Assembly: GCA_009602735.1 (NCBI GenBank)
Contig: WELA01005988.1
Coordinates: 1-20,678, forward strand
Origin: Mesotaenium endlicherianum
Taxonomy: Eukaryota; Streptophyta; Zygnematophyceae; Zygnematales; Mesotaeniaceae
DNA length: 20,678 nt
Reading direction: 5' to 3'
Under the pieces are notes generated by a model. That model saw only the letters and a program-made list of their open reading frames with translations, searched no databases and had not been told where the DNA came from. Below are positions 1 through 8,346 of the stretch, in pieces (position 1 is the first letter of the stretch; every line of letters starts with the position of its first letter). A program made the translations under genes and the position numbers.

Positions 1-302
1 ATGGGGATGTCATCTGGCCATTCATCTAGCAGGTGGTACTTAGATGCATATCAAGGCAGTTCGCTGCTACCAAGCACAATAGTCAGCTGGCTGTCAAAGA
101 ATGTGTCAGCAAGCTGACTTAAGTTGACTTCAGCCTGCTGCTTTTGGCCGAGTCATTAAACTGATAATTATGTAAAGTCCAGCAGACTGATTATTAACTA
201 AAGTTCAGCAGGCTGACTACTAACTAAAGTTCAGCAGGCTGAACTAGATTAACTATTATATTTAAATGAATATTATATCTACTAATATACTGATTCATTA
301 CA
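1..302 (-). mobile_element. LTR-1 copy 1, U3 part, cut by window start
   Basis: Reverse-oriented U3 end of the LTR-1 family. Its TG terminus is the complement of CA at 301-302, next to the broken start of ORF3 copy A. It aligns by eye with the start of the complete copy at 12306. This copy has three 26-bp repeat units, more than any other copy here. The junction with ORF3 at 302/303 has no primer site, so this is the outer end of an LTR (a 5' LTR or a solo LTR) inserted into, or recombined with, an older ORF3 copy. Confidence 0.88.
174..254. repeat. 26-bp tandem repeat in LTR U3, three units
   Basis: Units start at 174, 200 and 226 with an exact 26-bp period. Each begins AAAGT(T/C)CAGCAG(G/A)CTGA followed by an AT-rich tail ending AACT. 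The core TCAGC(N2)GCTGA is nearly palindromic. Other LTR-1 copies have one or two units at the same place, so the number varies among copies. Confidence 0.85.
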
Positions 303-303
303 C

Positions 304-1242
304 CAGTACTACCAGCAGCCAACAGACTGGAGGTGGATGACCGTCACAAATAAGAAGCAGGAGTGTGACCGAGCCCAACCGGATGACTTCCACTATGGCC
401 TAGACGGCTATCTCATCCTACCACCTCACATTGCCCCTTGGGACCCCAGGCTGAATGGATGCCTGAGCAATATGAATGCAGAGACCAAGGAGCATAGGAG
501 GAGGGGAAGAGACTACTTCTCTAAGGGAAAGCATGCCTTTGTCAAATGGGCAAAGAATGCAGGCCGGATAGATATCAGTAGGCTGAAGGCCAAGCAACCT
601 CCAGCACGCCGTAAGAAAGGGAGGTCGGTAGACTACTCCATGTCTACTAGGGAGCAGGACGACTTAGTGGACGAGACCCCTACTCTCTCCGAGGAGGAGG
701 ATGAGGAGGATGAGGAGGATGAGGAAGGAGAACATGGCAAAGGAGAAGCATCAGCAGCAGATACTCAGGATACCCAGCGAGAGGCAGTGGCACTTCCTAA
801 AGAACCACGATCAGGTGTGTGGAATGTGATCCCCGTTATGGCGACAACTGGACCCCGCGCTCGCTCCCCCAGCCCACCTGCCCAAGCAGGGGAAGAAGCT
901 GATCTGACGGTACTGGGCAGCAGACACAGACAGAAATCCCCAGAGGACAGGGGTGCCAGAAGAGGGACACGCGGGTGGGCCAGAGGTATGCCAGCCTCCC
1001 CCTCCGCTCAGGGGCATGTACCTCTAGCCAATGTATTTCAGCATCCTACTGGAATGCCTGTCTATGTGGGAATCAACACCCAAATAGTTGAAGAGCAGGC
1101 CACCATCCTCCGTTCTCCCCGAGGGCCAACTTTAGAGCAAACAGGGTTCATTAGAAGGCCAGCTGACCGACCTAGAGGGCTGTCCAGATCTAGGTCCAGA
1201 TCTCCGTCTCCTGACCCTGAAGCCCCAAGAACAACCCCTTAA
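304..1242 (+). CDS. ORF3 copy A: unknown retrotransposon-borne protein, 5'-truncated
   Basis: I do not recognise this protein. The frame is open from 304 (first ATG 337) to TAA at 1240-1242, about 312 residues. It is cut at its 5' end: the codons before the ATG (304-336) still match ORF3 copy B (pattern QxPT(D/E)WRWM), so coding continued upstream of the LTR junction and the ATG is probably internal. Shared motifs in order are WRWM, LPPHIAxWDPRL, FSKGKHAxxKW, a basic GRSVxYS patch, an acidic run of Glu/Asp, a Pro/Arg-rich stretch, a conserved PxGxPVYV segment and RSPRGP; copy A ends in SR repeats. No signal peptide, membrane segment or enzyme motif is visible. The hairpin, polypurine tract and LTR start follow at once. 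The charged, RS-ending character suggests nucleic-acid or protein binding, but that is a guess. Confidence 0.7.
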   Translation, partial: QYYQQPTDWRWMTVTNKKQECDRAQPDDFHYGLDGYLILPPHIAPWDPRLNGCLSNMNAETKEHRRRGRDYFSKGKHAFVKWAKNAGRIDISRLKAKQPPARRKKGRSVDYSMSTREQDDLVDETPTLSEEEDEEDEEDEEGEHGKGEASAADTQDTQREAVALPKEPRSGVWNVIPVMATTGPRARSPSPPAQAGEEADLTVLGSRHRQKSPEDRGARRGTRGWARGMPASPSAQGHVPLANVFQHPTGMPVYVGINTQIVEEQATILRSPRGPTLEQTGFIRRPADRPRGLSRSRSRSPSPDPEAPRTTP

Positions 1243-1319
1243 GGTGACACGCTGAAGAGGCAGTCAGTAAGGGAGGCTGGTCAGGTTCAGTTCCCGTATT
1301 TAAATTTATGCAGTTTAAT

Positions 1320-1336
1320 GTTGTCGAGGCGACAAC
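1320..1336 (+). other. Small hairpin before the polypurine tract
   Basis: GTTGTCG-AGG-CGACAAC, a 7-bp perfect stem with a 3-nt loop, 18 nt before the LTR start. The equivalent position in the minus-strand element (2468-2488) also forms a hairpin. It therefore belongs to the element's 3' noncoding region. Confidence 0.6.
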
Positions 1337-1342
1337 AAGTTA

Positions 1343-1354
1343 AGTTGGAGGGAT
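1343..1354 (+). promoter_or_regulatory. Polypurine tract of LTR-1 element (copy A)
   Basis: The purine-rich stretch AGTTGGAGGGAT directly abuts the LTR start TGTAATG at 1355. The same tract precedes the LTR at 2451 on the other strand. This is the expected position of the plus-strand primer of an LTR element. Confidence 0.7.
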
Positions 1355-1681
1355 TGTAATGAATCAGTATATTAGTGGATATAATATTCATTTAAATATA
1401 ATAGTTAATTAAGTTCAGCCTGCTGGACTTTACATAATTATCAGTTTGCTGACGTAGTCAAAAGCAGCAGGCTGAAAGTCCATATAAGTCAGCTTGCTGA
1501 CACATTCTTTGACAGCAAGCTGACTTCCGTACTCGGTAGCAGCGAACTGCCTTGATATGCATCTAAGTGCGATATGCTAGATGAATAGCCAGATGACATC
1601 CCTATGATGGATGGCTATTCGAGATGATGGGAGACGGCGGTGGATTTGGTTAACCGAGGTCCTACCAACGTGGTTAACTCG
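1355..1681 (+). mobile_element. LTR-1 copy 2, U3 part, truncated
   Basis: Forward-oriented LTR beginning TGTAATGAATCAG, the 3' LTR of the copy A element. It aligns with 12306 onward but stops at GTTAACTC (about 1681), where a reversed fragment of ORF3 begins. It has a single merged 26-bp repeat unit. With copy 1 (1-302) it makes inverted repeats around ORF3 copy A, and with copy 3 (1732-2451) a large inverted repeat. Confidence 0.88.
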
Positions 1682-1731
1682 GGTTGGGCTCGGTCACACT
1701 CTTGCTTTTTGTTTGTGACGGGCATCCACCT
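1682..1731 (-). pseudogene. Reversed fragment of ORF3 N-terminal region
   Basis: Read on the minus strand, this 50-nt piece matches 331-381 of ORF3 copy A (WRWM-to-DRAQP region) with several substitutions. It joins the CA end of LTR copy 3 directly, without a primer site. It is a third trace of ORF3 in the window: either target DNA hit by the minus-strand element or a recombination product. Confidence 0.75.
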
Positions 1732-2451
1732 TGAAATGAACCGACTTACCAAATAGGCGATTAACAATTAATAAAGATCTTTATATCAGCAAGTAATCTT
1801 TATGGATTTTTCGTTAACTGANCAAACGGCAAAAGTACAACACACTAGCAGTGAACAACACTTGTAAATTAAATGAGAGTAAACTAGCATCAATAATGCA
1901 CTCAGTTAACTCATACATAAGCAAGGTTAGAAGACAGTGCGTATCAATGGCTTCTCGCCTTGGATTCAGATCTCTCTCAGTAAGCTGTACAAGAGAGTTG
2001 GCCTCGTTTCAAAATGCGGATCTCGAGAGCAACGCCTAGCATATGTACATGGAATGAGTTTACTGTTCAACGGCCAGTGCGATGGCACCTCTTACCCGGG
2101 AGTTAACCACGTTGCTAGGACCTCGGTTGACCAAATCCACCGCCATCTCCCATCATCCCGAATCGCCATCCATCATAGGGATGTCATCTGGCCATTCATC
2201 TAGCATACCACACTTAGATGCATATTGAGGCAGTTCGCTGCTACCCAGTACGGAAGTCAGCTGGCTGTCAAAGAATGTGTCAGCAAGCTAACTTAAGTTG
2301 ACTTCAGCCTGCTGCTTCCGGCTGAGTCATTAAACTGATGATTTAGTAAAGTCCAGCAGACTCAACATTAATTAAAGTTCAGCAGGTTGAACTTATTTAA
2401 CTATATTTATTTAAATGAATATTATATCAACCAATATACTGATTCATTACA
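1732..2451 (-). mobile_element. LTR-1 copy 3, complete; 3' LTR of the minus-strand element
   Basis: Complete 720-bp LTR with TG and CA ends, in reverse orientation. Its U3 start (complement of 2450-2451) follows the polypurine tract and ORF3 copy B. It has two 26-bp units. By eye it differs from the surviving part of the 5' LTR (9831-10224) at roughly 30-40 of about 394 positions. The element is therefore old, or the two LTRs have different histories. An N occurs at 1822. Confidence 0.9.
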
Positions 2452-2463
2452 ATCCCTCCAACT
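2452..2463 (-). promoter_or_regulatory. Polypurine tract of the minus-strand element
   Basis: On the minus strand AGTTGGAGGGAT ends right at the LTR start. It is identical to the tract at 1343-1354, which supports both being element 3' ends. Confidence 0.7.
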
Positions 2464-2467
2464 TATC

Positions 2468-2488
2468 ATGTTGTCGCCTTGACAACAT
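2468..2488 (-). other. Small hairpin before the polypurine tract
   Basis: On the minus strand ATGTTGTC-AAGGC-GACAACAT, an 8-bp stem with a 5-nt loop, 16 nt from the LTR. It is the counterpart of 1320-1336. The stem is kept although the loop and one inner pair differ. Confidence 0.6.
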
Positions 2489-2535
2489 TGATATTAATAA
2501 CAGCTGCTGTACCTTCCGTCCCCAGCCTACTGCTA

Positions 2536-4189
2536 TTAAGAGGGAGATGTCCCTGAGGCCCTATACTCAGGGGAGCCAGACCTCCTCCTATCTTGGGGTC
2601 TCCTGAAGCCTGGGTGATCCGCGTAGGGGCCTCGCGGAGAACGCAGTAACTGGGCTGTTTCCTCCTGCACAGTCTGAAACTGAAGGGAGGCAGCCTTCTC
2701 CTGGGCAGCCCTCAAACTGACAGGTACATATACCGGCAAACCAAAAGGATGTTGCGTGACATGAGCCAAGGGTACATACTCTCTCTGCGAGGGAGATGCT
2801 GGCAGGCCTCTGGCTATCTCCCATGCAGCCCTCCTGTCTGCCCTGTCTCACTGGGTCTCCGTTCCTGCAGATGGGCTCTTTCCTCTGGCAGTTCCCAGCC
2901 AAGTGATATCTTCCTCTTTAGTGAGTTGCTCCAGGGCCAACCCCGTCTTCTCCCCTACAGGGGATGTGGCAGGTGTCAGGATCACGGCGGGACTAGTGTC
3001 CTCCTCCTTGCCTTCCTCCGCGTCGTCCTCTGACTCCTCCTCCTCTCCGTCCCCGGGTTATCTGAGACTTCTGGAGTCTCTTCTGTCAGCTGTTCGAGCT
3101 CTTCTCGAGAAAAAGAATATCCTACTGACCTTCCCCTTTTGGGTGCTGGTGGGGGCTGCTGACTCCGGACCGCATAGAGGTCCTTTTCCCCCTGCTTGCT
3201 TGCCATTTGGCATAAGCGTGCTTCCCTTTTGAGAATGACTCTCGGGCCCTGCTTCTGTCCCCCTGCATCTCTTGGCTCATGCAATCTCTGACTCCATCCA
3301 ATCTTGGGTCCCAAGCCGCAATGTGAGGGGGCAGTACTATGTTCCCCTTTAGGTCTGTCAGGAAATCCTCATCCGTCGCCCTGTCATTCTGCTGGTCCCT
3401 CATGTTGATGGTCATCCACCGCCATTCGGTGGGCTTTTGGAAGAAGGTAGGGTTTGTCCTTTTAAGAGTACAAGGGTACCAGTGCCCTGCAAAGTCTAGC
3501 TGACTGGTTTCCCTGGCCAAGATTTCCCAGCTCCTTCTCTCCACCTCATTTTACATGGCCTTGAACTTTTTATGGGCTGTAGAGTCCTTAAAGCTGTCCG
3601 CATCCATGGGGATCATCCTGATGACCCTATCCTCCCCCCAGATACCAGGAATCGATACAGCCCCTGCTTCATTCACCTGGGCCATTGCCTTGGCCTCTCT
3701 GACCGTATATCCTACCATCCTGGCGTAATCGTGGTAGAGGAGGAGCCCCGTGCTGACCTCTATATACTTGTCAAAGTTTTTGGATGTCTCCCCTTCCCTC
3801 TGGAGGATGTCCTTCTGTGACTCACTGCGACTTCTCTGAGCATACTTGAAGGCCTCCTCCAGTAGATCAAAGCCCTTGCCTAGTATTGTGTAGCGGTAGC
3901 TGCTGATTCTCCTCTGCTCTTCTTCCGCCTGCTGCTTCCGCTTCTCCTCAGCTTGCCTCTCCTCCTCTGCTTGCTTAGCCTCCTCTGCAGCTTTTCTGTC
4001 CAGTTCTTCCTGCATCAGTCTGGCCTGTTCCTCCTCCTCCTTCTTCTTCTGTGCCTCCCGCTGTTGTTCGAGTCGTTGTCATTCCCGAGCGGAGATGGAG
4101 GATGATTCGATGTCTCCACGGAATTGCAAGTATTTTGCATGTGCCTCTTCCGCCCTTCTCTTCCTCTTGAGTTCCGACTTTTGAGTCAT
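2536..4189 (-). pseudogene. ORF3 copy B: unknown protein downstream of chromovirus pol, broken
   Basis: I do not recognise the family. A frame beginning ATG at 4189 encodes about 550 codons if the breaks are ignored. Breaks: TGA at 4081-4079, TAA at 3553-3551, a frameshift near 3200-3185, a frameshift in a G run near 3056-3051 and TGA at 2850-2848; the natural end is at 2536. Order of segments: Lys/Glu/Arg/Gln-rich N-terminus, very likely a coiled coil (about residues 1-90); a mixed, probably globular part with YRYTILGKGF (about 95-215); WRWM; LPPHIAAWDPRL; FSKGKHAYAKW; a basic patch; an acidic stretch; then PFGLPVYV and RSPRGP near the end. It matches copy A from WRWM to the C-terminus. It lies in the usual env-like place, between pol and the 3' LTR, but no signal peptide or membrane helix is seen. 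AG just before the ATG could be a splice acceptor (inference). Confidence 0.7.
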
Positions 4190-4537
4190 CCTGCTCAATC
4201 ATAAACACAATGCAGTTAGTGAAGTCATGATATTTTGCCGCTACGGAGTGCCCTTGATGAAGAGGAACGCGATCGGGAGAGTTCCTAGTGTGAAATACGT
4301 GGTGTGAGTGAATATAAGGGAAAATTGAGTTAGAGAGCAAGTGAATGTGAGCGCAGGTCGAGTGTGTAATAGGGTTATCAGAGTTTTTCCGGCTGATCCC
4401 GAAACAGAATACCACTCCCTCCAACTTAATTTTAAAGGTGGGCTGCCTGTCACAACTGTCACTAACTGTCACATCCCCCTCTGACTTATATGGAGACAGG
4501 ACCTCCTGTCACCTTCCCATGTCTACGGAAGGGACTG
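4190..4537 (-). other. Spacer between pol and ORF3 with a relic-like LTR edge
   Basis: No gene. On the minus strand a purine run AGAGGGGGA (4482-4474) is followed by TGTGACAG (4473-4466), the classic look of a polypurine tract and LTR start, but no LTR-1 sequence follows. GTGACAG occurs three times at 9-10 nt spacing (4472-4447). Further on, TTAAGTTGGAGGGA (near 4437-4424) repeats the purine tract seen beside LTR-1. A 13-nt stretch at 4481-4493 also occurs in LTR-1 U3. The rest, up to the ORF3 ATG, is pyrimidine-rich and could be leader or intron end. Confidence 0.45.
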
Positions 4538-4739
4538 TTAGGGCGGTGCCCCAGCCGCCTGAAGGTGGAACCGTTTCAACGCCCCTTTGGCATTGGTCAG
4601 CTGGTCTTTAAACTCCCAAGTGTCCCCAGAGGCATTGTAACCCTTCCATCGGATGAGGTACTTCATGACATATTTAGACGATCGGCGGATCGAGCGAACG
4701 TCTAAAATCTCATCGACCTCATATTCCTCAGGGTCGCCG
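4538..4739 (-). pseudogene. Chromodomain and end of pol, out of frame with integrase
   Basis: On the minus strand the frame ending in TAA at 4540-4538 encodes a canonical chromodomain: YEVDEILDVR, then YVMKYLIRWKGY, then DTWEF, and a helix ending ALKRFHL. The aromatic residues of the methyl-lysine cage (Tyr, Trp, Trp) are present. Chromodomains at integrase C-termini guide integration to heterochromatin (known for chromoviruses). The preceding integrase frame ends at TAG 4704-4702, so a one-base shift between about 4760 and 4735 separates the two in this copy. Confidence 0.9.
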
Positions 4740-7700
4740 TCCCGGACAGCGAGACCGGTCCCGGTTGGACAGGTAAGCGACCTGTGAACAGTGTATCATC
4801 TTTGATGTATGGTTCCAGGAAGGAGACATTAAAGACCGGGTGACCCTTGTAGTCCGCTGACATGTTCAGTTTGTAAGCATTTTGACCGACACGACGCACT
4901 ACCGAATATGGACCGACCCAAACAGGGCCAAGCTTTTTCTTGACCACACCTGGGAGGTACAGGTGCTGAGAATGCAGTTTGACTAAATCGCCCTTAGAAA
5001 ATGTCAGCTCCCGACGGTGTTGATTAGCGTATTTTTGTTGGTTTTTTTGGGCTCTGTGCAGGTTTTGTTGGACTTCTGACAGCGTGTCAGCAAACTCTTC
5101 AGTTAACTGGAGGGAGACCGGATTGTCAATCCCTACGGGGTCAGTTAAAGACTCCCCTAGTACATCTAAAGGAGACTTAGGGACTCTACCCAGGCTGAGA
5201 TCAAACAGAGTCTTGCCCGTTGACGCGTGCACCGCACTGTTGACCGCAAACTGAATTTGAGGCAACAGGTCATCCCAATTATCTTGTTTTGGTTATTATA
5301 TGCTCTCAGCACCTCCTGCAGAACTCGGTTAGTTCTTTCAGTCTGCCCATCAGTCTGAGGGTGGTTTGCTGTGCTGAGCAGCTGTTTGACTCCCATTAAC
5401 CCCATTAAAGCTCTCCAGAACTTTGGAGAGGTAAATTTTGAGTCTCGGTCTGGTGATATAAGAGGGTAGCCCATGTTGGCATACTACATCGTTGTAGAAT
5501 TGTCTCGCTGTTTCGAGTGCACTTACTTTGAAAGTTGTGGGGATGAAAATGACCATTTTTGTCAGTTTATCCACGACTACCAATATCAAATCATGCCCAA
5601 TGGCAATTCGTGGCAGTGTGACCACCCAGTCCATGGATACAGTTTCCCAGCGGCCCGATGGGATGGGCAGCGGTTGCAAGAGACCTCCCGGTGGTGTGTG
5701 CCTAGACTTATTTCTTTGACACTGATCATAGGACTTCACATATTTCAAGACCTCCCGGGGCAACTCCTCCAAATGATAATGTTTTGCCAGTTTGCCAACA
5801 GTTTTGGCCTGCCCCAAATGCCCCCCCAGTAAACTGTCATGTGCTTGACTCAATAAAAGGGACCTTATTTCCAAGTTATTAGGAATGACCAGCTTCAGCT
5901 TGCCTGAAGTGGTTTCAGTTACCCAGACCCCTCCCTTAAGTTTATACCCAAGTGCAGTAGCACGATACACACCAGTAGTGGGGCCGGGCTCAAATGTTGG
6001 GTCAGAAAGGTAGGCTTTCCTAAGTTGTTCAAGGAAGGACTTTTTCACCTTTAGTGAAGTGAGTGCACACAGGACTTTATCTACAGTATGCTGACTAAAG
6101 TTCCTTTCTTGCAAGTCAGGTCTTCTAGAGAGTGCATCAGCAGGATTCAACTTCCCTGGTTTGTAGTCGATTTGGACTTGGAACTGCTCCAGCATCTGGC
6201 TCCAGCGGTTCTCCCTCCTCGACAGCTTGGACTTCTTCTGAAAGTGGGTCAGAGCTAGATGATCTGTAATCACCTTAAAAGCTTTACCATGTAAGTATGC
6301 TCTCCACTGTTTGAGTACATGAATGATAGCTAGCAGCTCTTTATCATGCACTGAGTAATTAATCTCCGCTGGATTAAATTTCATAGACTCATACAACACC
6401 GGATGCCACTCCTGCCGTACCTTACCATCCTTTGTGGTTTTGTCAGCAGGCTGCAACAAAATAGCACCCATGGCAAAATCAGAGGCATCAGTAACCACCT
6501 GCACCGGTTTGCTGGGGTCATACACGGCTAGCACTGGGGCAGAACAAAGGGCATCTTTAAGGGTCTGGAAGGCAGCCTGCTGCTCTTCCCCCCAAACATA
6601 CCCTAACTCCTTCTTAGTAAGGTCAGTCAGTTTACTGGCCTTTGTGGAATAATTCTCAATAAATCTCCTATAGTAGTTAGCCAACCCGAGGAAGGATCTA
6701 ACTTCAGAGACCGACTGTGGTACTGGCCAGTCCCTTAAGGTCTGGACTTTCTTAGGATCCACACTGATGCCCTCTCAACTGACAACGAGGCCTAAGAATT
6801 CAATACTTTCTTTAAAGAAATCACACTTGCTCATTTTAGCATACAACTGATTTTTTCTTAGAGTGTCCAGGACTGTCCTTAAGTGTTCAGCGTGCTGAGC
6901 TTCATCTTTAGAGAAAATTAAAATGTCATCCAGGAAAACTTGCACAAACTTATCCAAATACGGTCTGAAATTGTCATTCATAGCACCCATAAAGGTAGCA
7001 GGAGCATTAGTCAGTCCAAATGGCATCACGTTGAACTCGTAGTGTCCATAACGTGTGCGGAAAGCAGTCTTGTGTTCATCCCCCTCAGCAATTCTGATTT
7101 GATGATAACCACTCTTGAGATCTATCTTACTGAATACCTTAGCGCCAGACAGGGTATCAAGCAAGTCCTCGATCCTGGGTAAAGCATACTTGTTCTTTAC
7201 TGTAATTCTGTTCAGGGCTCTGTAATCCACACACATCCGCATACTGCCATCCTTTTTCTTAACAAATAGGATAGGTGCGCCGTACGGTGATTTACTGGGA
7301 GAAATGTAACCATTTTCCTCCAGCTCTGCAATGTGTGTTTTCAACTCCTCACTCTCCAAATAAGACAAACCATACGTGCGTAGCGAGGGTGGCTGGCTAC
7401 CGGGTAATAAATCAATCCTATGATCTACTTCCCGCTTAGGGGGTAGTCCTGGAGGCATATTAAACACATCCGTGTACTGAGCAACAATGTTTGCAGCAGT
7501 AGGGTGTTCCGGAGTGTGTACCTTTTTCTCAACCACTTCTTCAGGTTGAGGAGGTACCTCTCTTAGCAGCAGACAGAACATTCTGTCTTCCTTCTGGTTC
7601 CAGCTTTTGACGAACTCCATTGCATTCAGCAACTTGCATCCTTCTGGAAGCCTCTTCTTTTCCTTCATTTGCCATCCACACAGGACAAGAGGAAGAGCAC

Positions 7701-8340
7701 TGGTGGGGGCCACGTTAGTCTGCCCATCACTGGCTCCTCTCGCTTTAACTGTACCTCCGCTCCAACACACTTCAGCTTGATGTCTATTAAGCCAGGACCT
7801 GCCTAGCACGAGATCATAAAAGCCAGTGTTGAGTACCTCAAATGTAAGCGTTTCAGTTAGAACTGCAATGCCAGAACCTAACTGGACCTCAATAGGCTTG
7901 GTTATAACTCCTCCCGGGATACTTGAGGCATCTCCAAGGAATATTTTTCTATTCCCTTGGGTGACAGTAGGCAGCCTTAGCCGCTTAACTAAGTCCTTGT
8001 GGATAAAAGTATGTGACGCCCCTCCGTCAACAAATGCCCTCACCTTCCTACCTGCAATCATGCAATGCAGTAGGATAGGGGGGACTGTCTTTTCCTGACT
8101 TTCGCATTGTTCTCCTGACGTAGCAAAGAAATGTTGGACATCAGGTGGAACAAGAGCATCCAGAGTGTGCACTCTCTGGACGTCTATATTACTGATGGTC
8201 TCCTTTATCTGTTTGTCAGGCATGCATAGTGAATCCAGTTCAGCAGGACCCATAATACCTGCTACGAGGGCAGCTAGTGACGACTCACTATCTCTAGCAT
8301 CCTCACAGTCAGTAGACTGGATTACTGACTGTTGCTGTCT
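4538..8340 (-). pseudogene. pol: Ty3/gypsy pol: protease, RT, RNase H, integrase, chromodomain; broken
   Basis: The frame is entered by -1 frameshifting at 8346-8340; the first in-frame ATG is at 8253. Aspartic protease: DGGAS (8028-8014) and [10 protein letters not shown]: pre-RT leader, [16 protein letters not shown], catalytic FLDD (6936-6925). RNase H: TDAS, a KELLAI helix, TDH and the final DALSR. Integrase: H-H-C-C zinc finger (ending YDQCQRN), core Asp in MDWV, second Asp in DRDSKF, Glu in QTDGQTER. Breaks: TGA 6777-6775 just after the RT palm, a shift near 5478 inside the integrase core, a shift back near 5285, and a shift before the chromodomain. All catalytic residues are still readable, so decay is recent or slight. 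Gag and ORF3 flank it on the same strand. Confidence 0.92.
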
Positions 8341-8346
8341 TTTAAA
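8305..8346 (-). promoter_or_regulatory. Programmed -1 frameshift signal, gag to pol
   Basis: On the minus strand the heptamer T-TTA-AAA (8346-8340) lies in the gag frame, six codons before the gag stop. A 7-nt spacer follows, then a perfect 10-bp stem, ACAGTCAGTA / TACTGACTGT, with an 8-nt loop (8332-8305). A -1 slip leads into the protease frame with no stop. The same sequence occurs at 14524-14565. Confidence 0.8.

Noticed and set aside
2749-3232. Plus-strand open frames opposite ORF3 copy B
   Set aside because: The minus strand shows clear homology to ORF3 copy A in the same stretch, so the plus frames are shadows.
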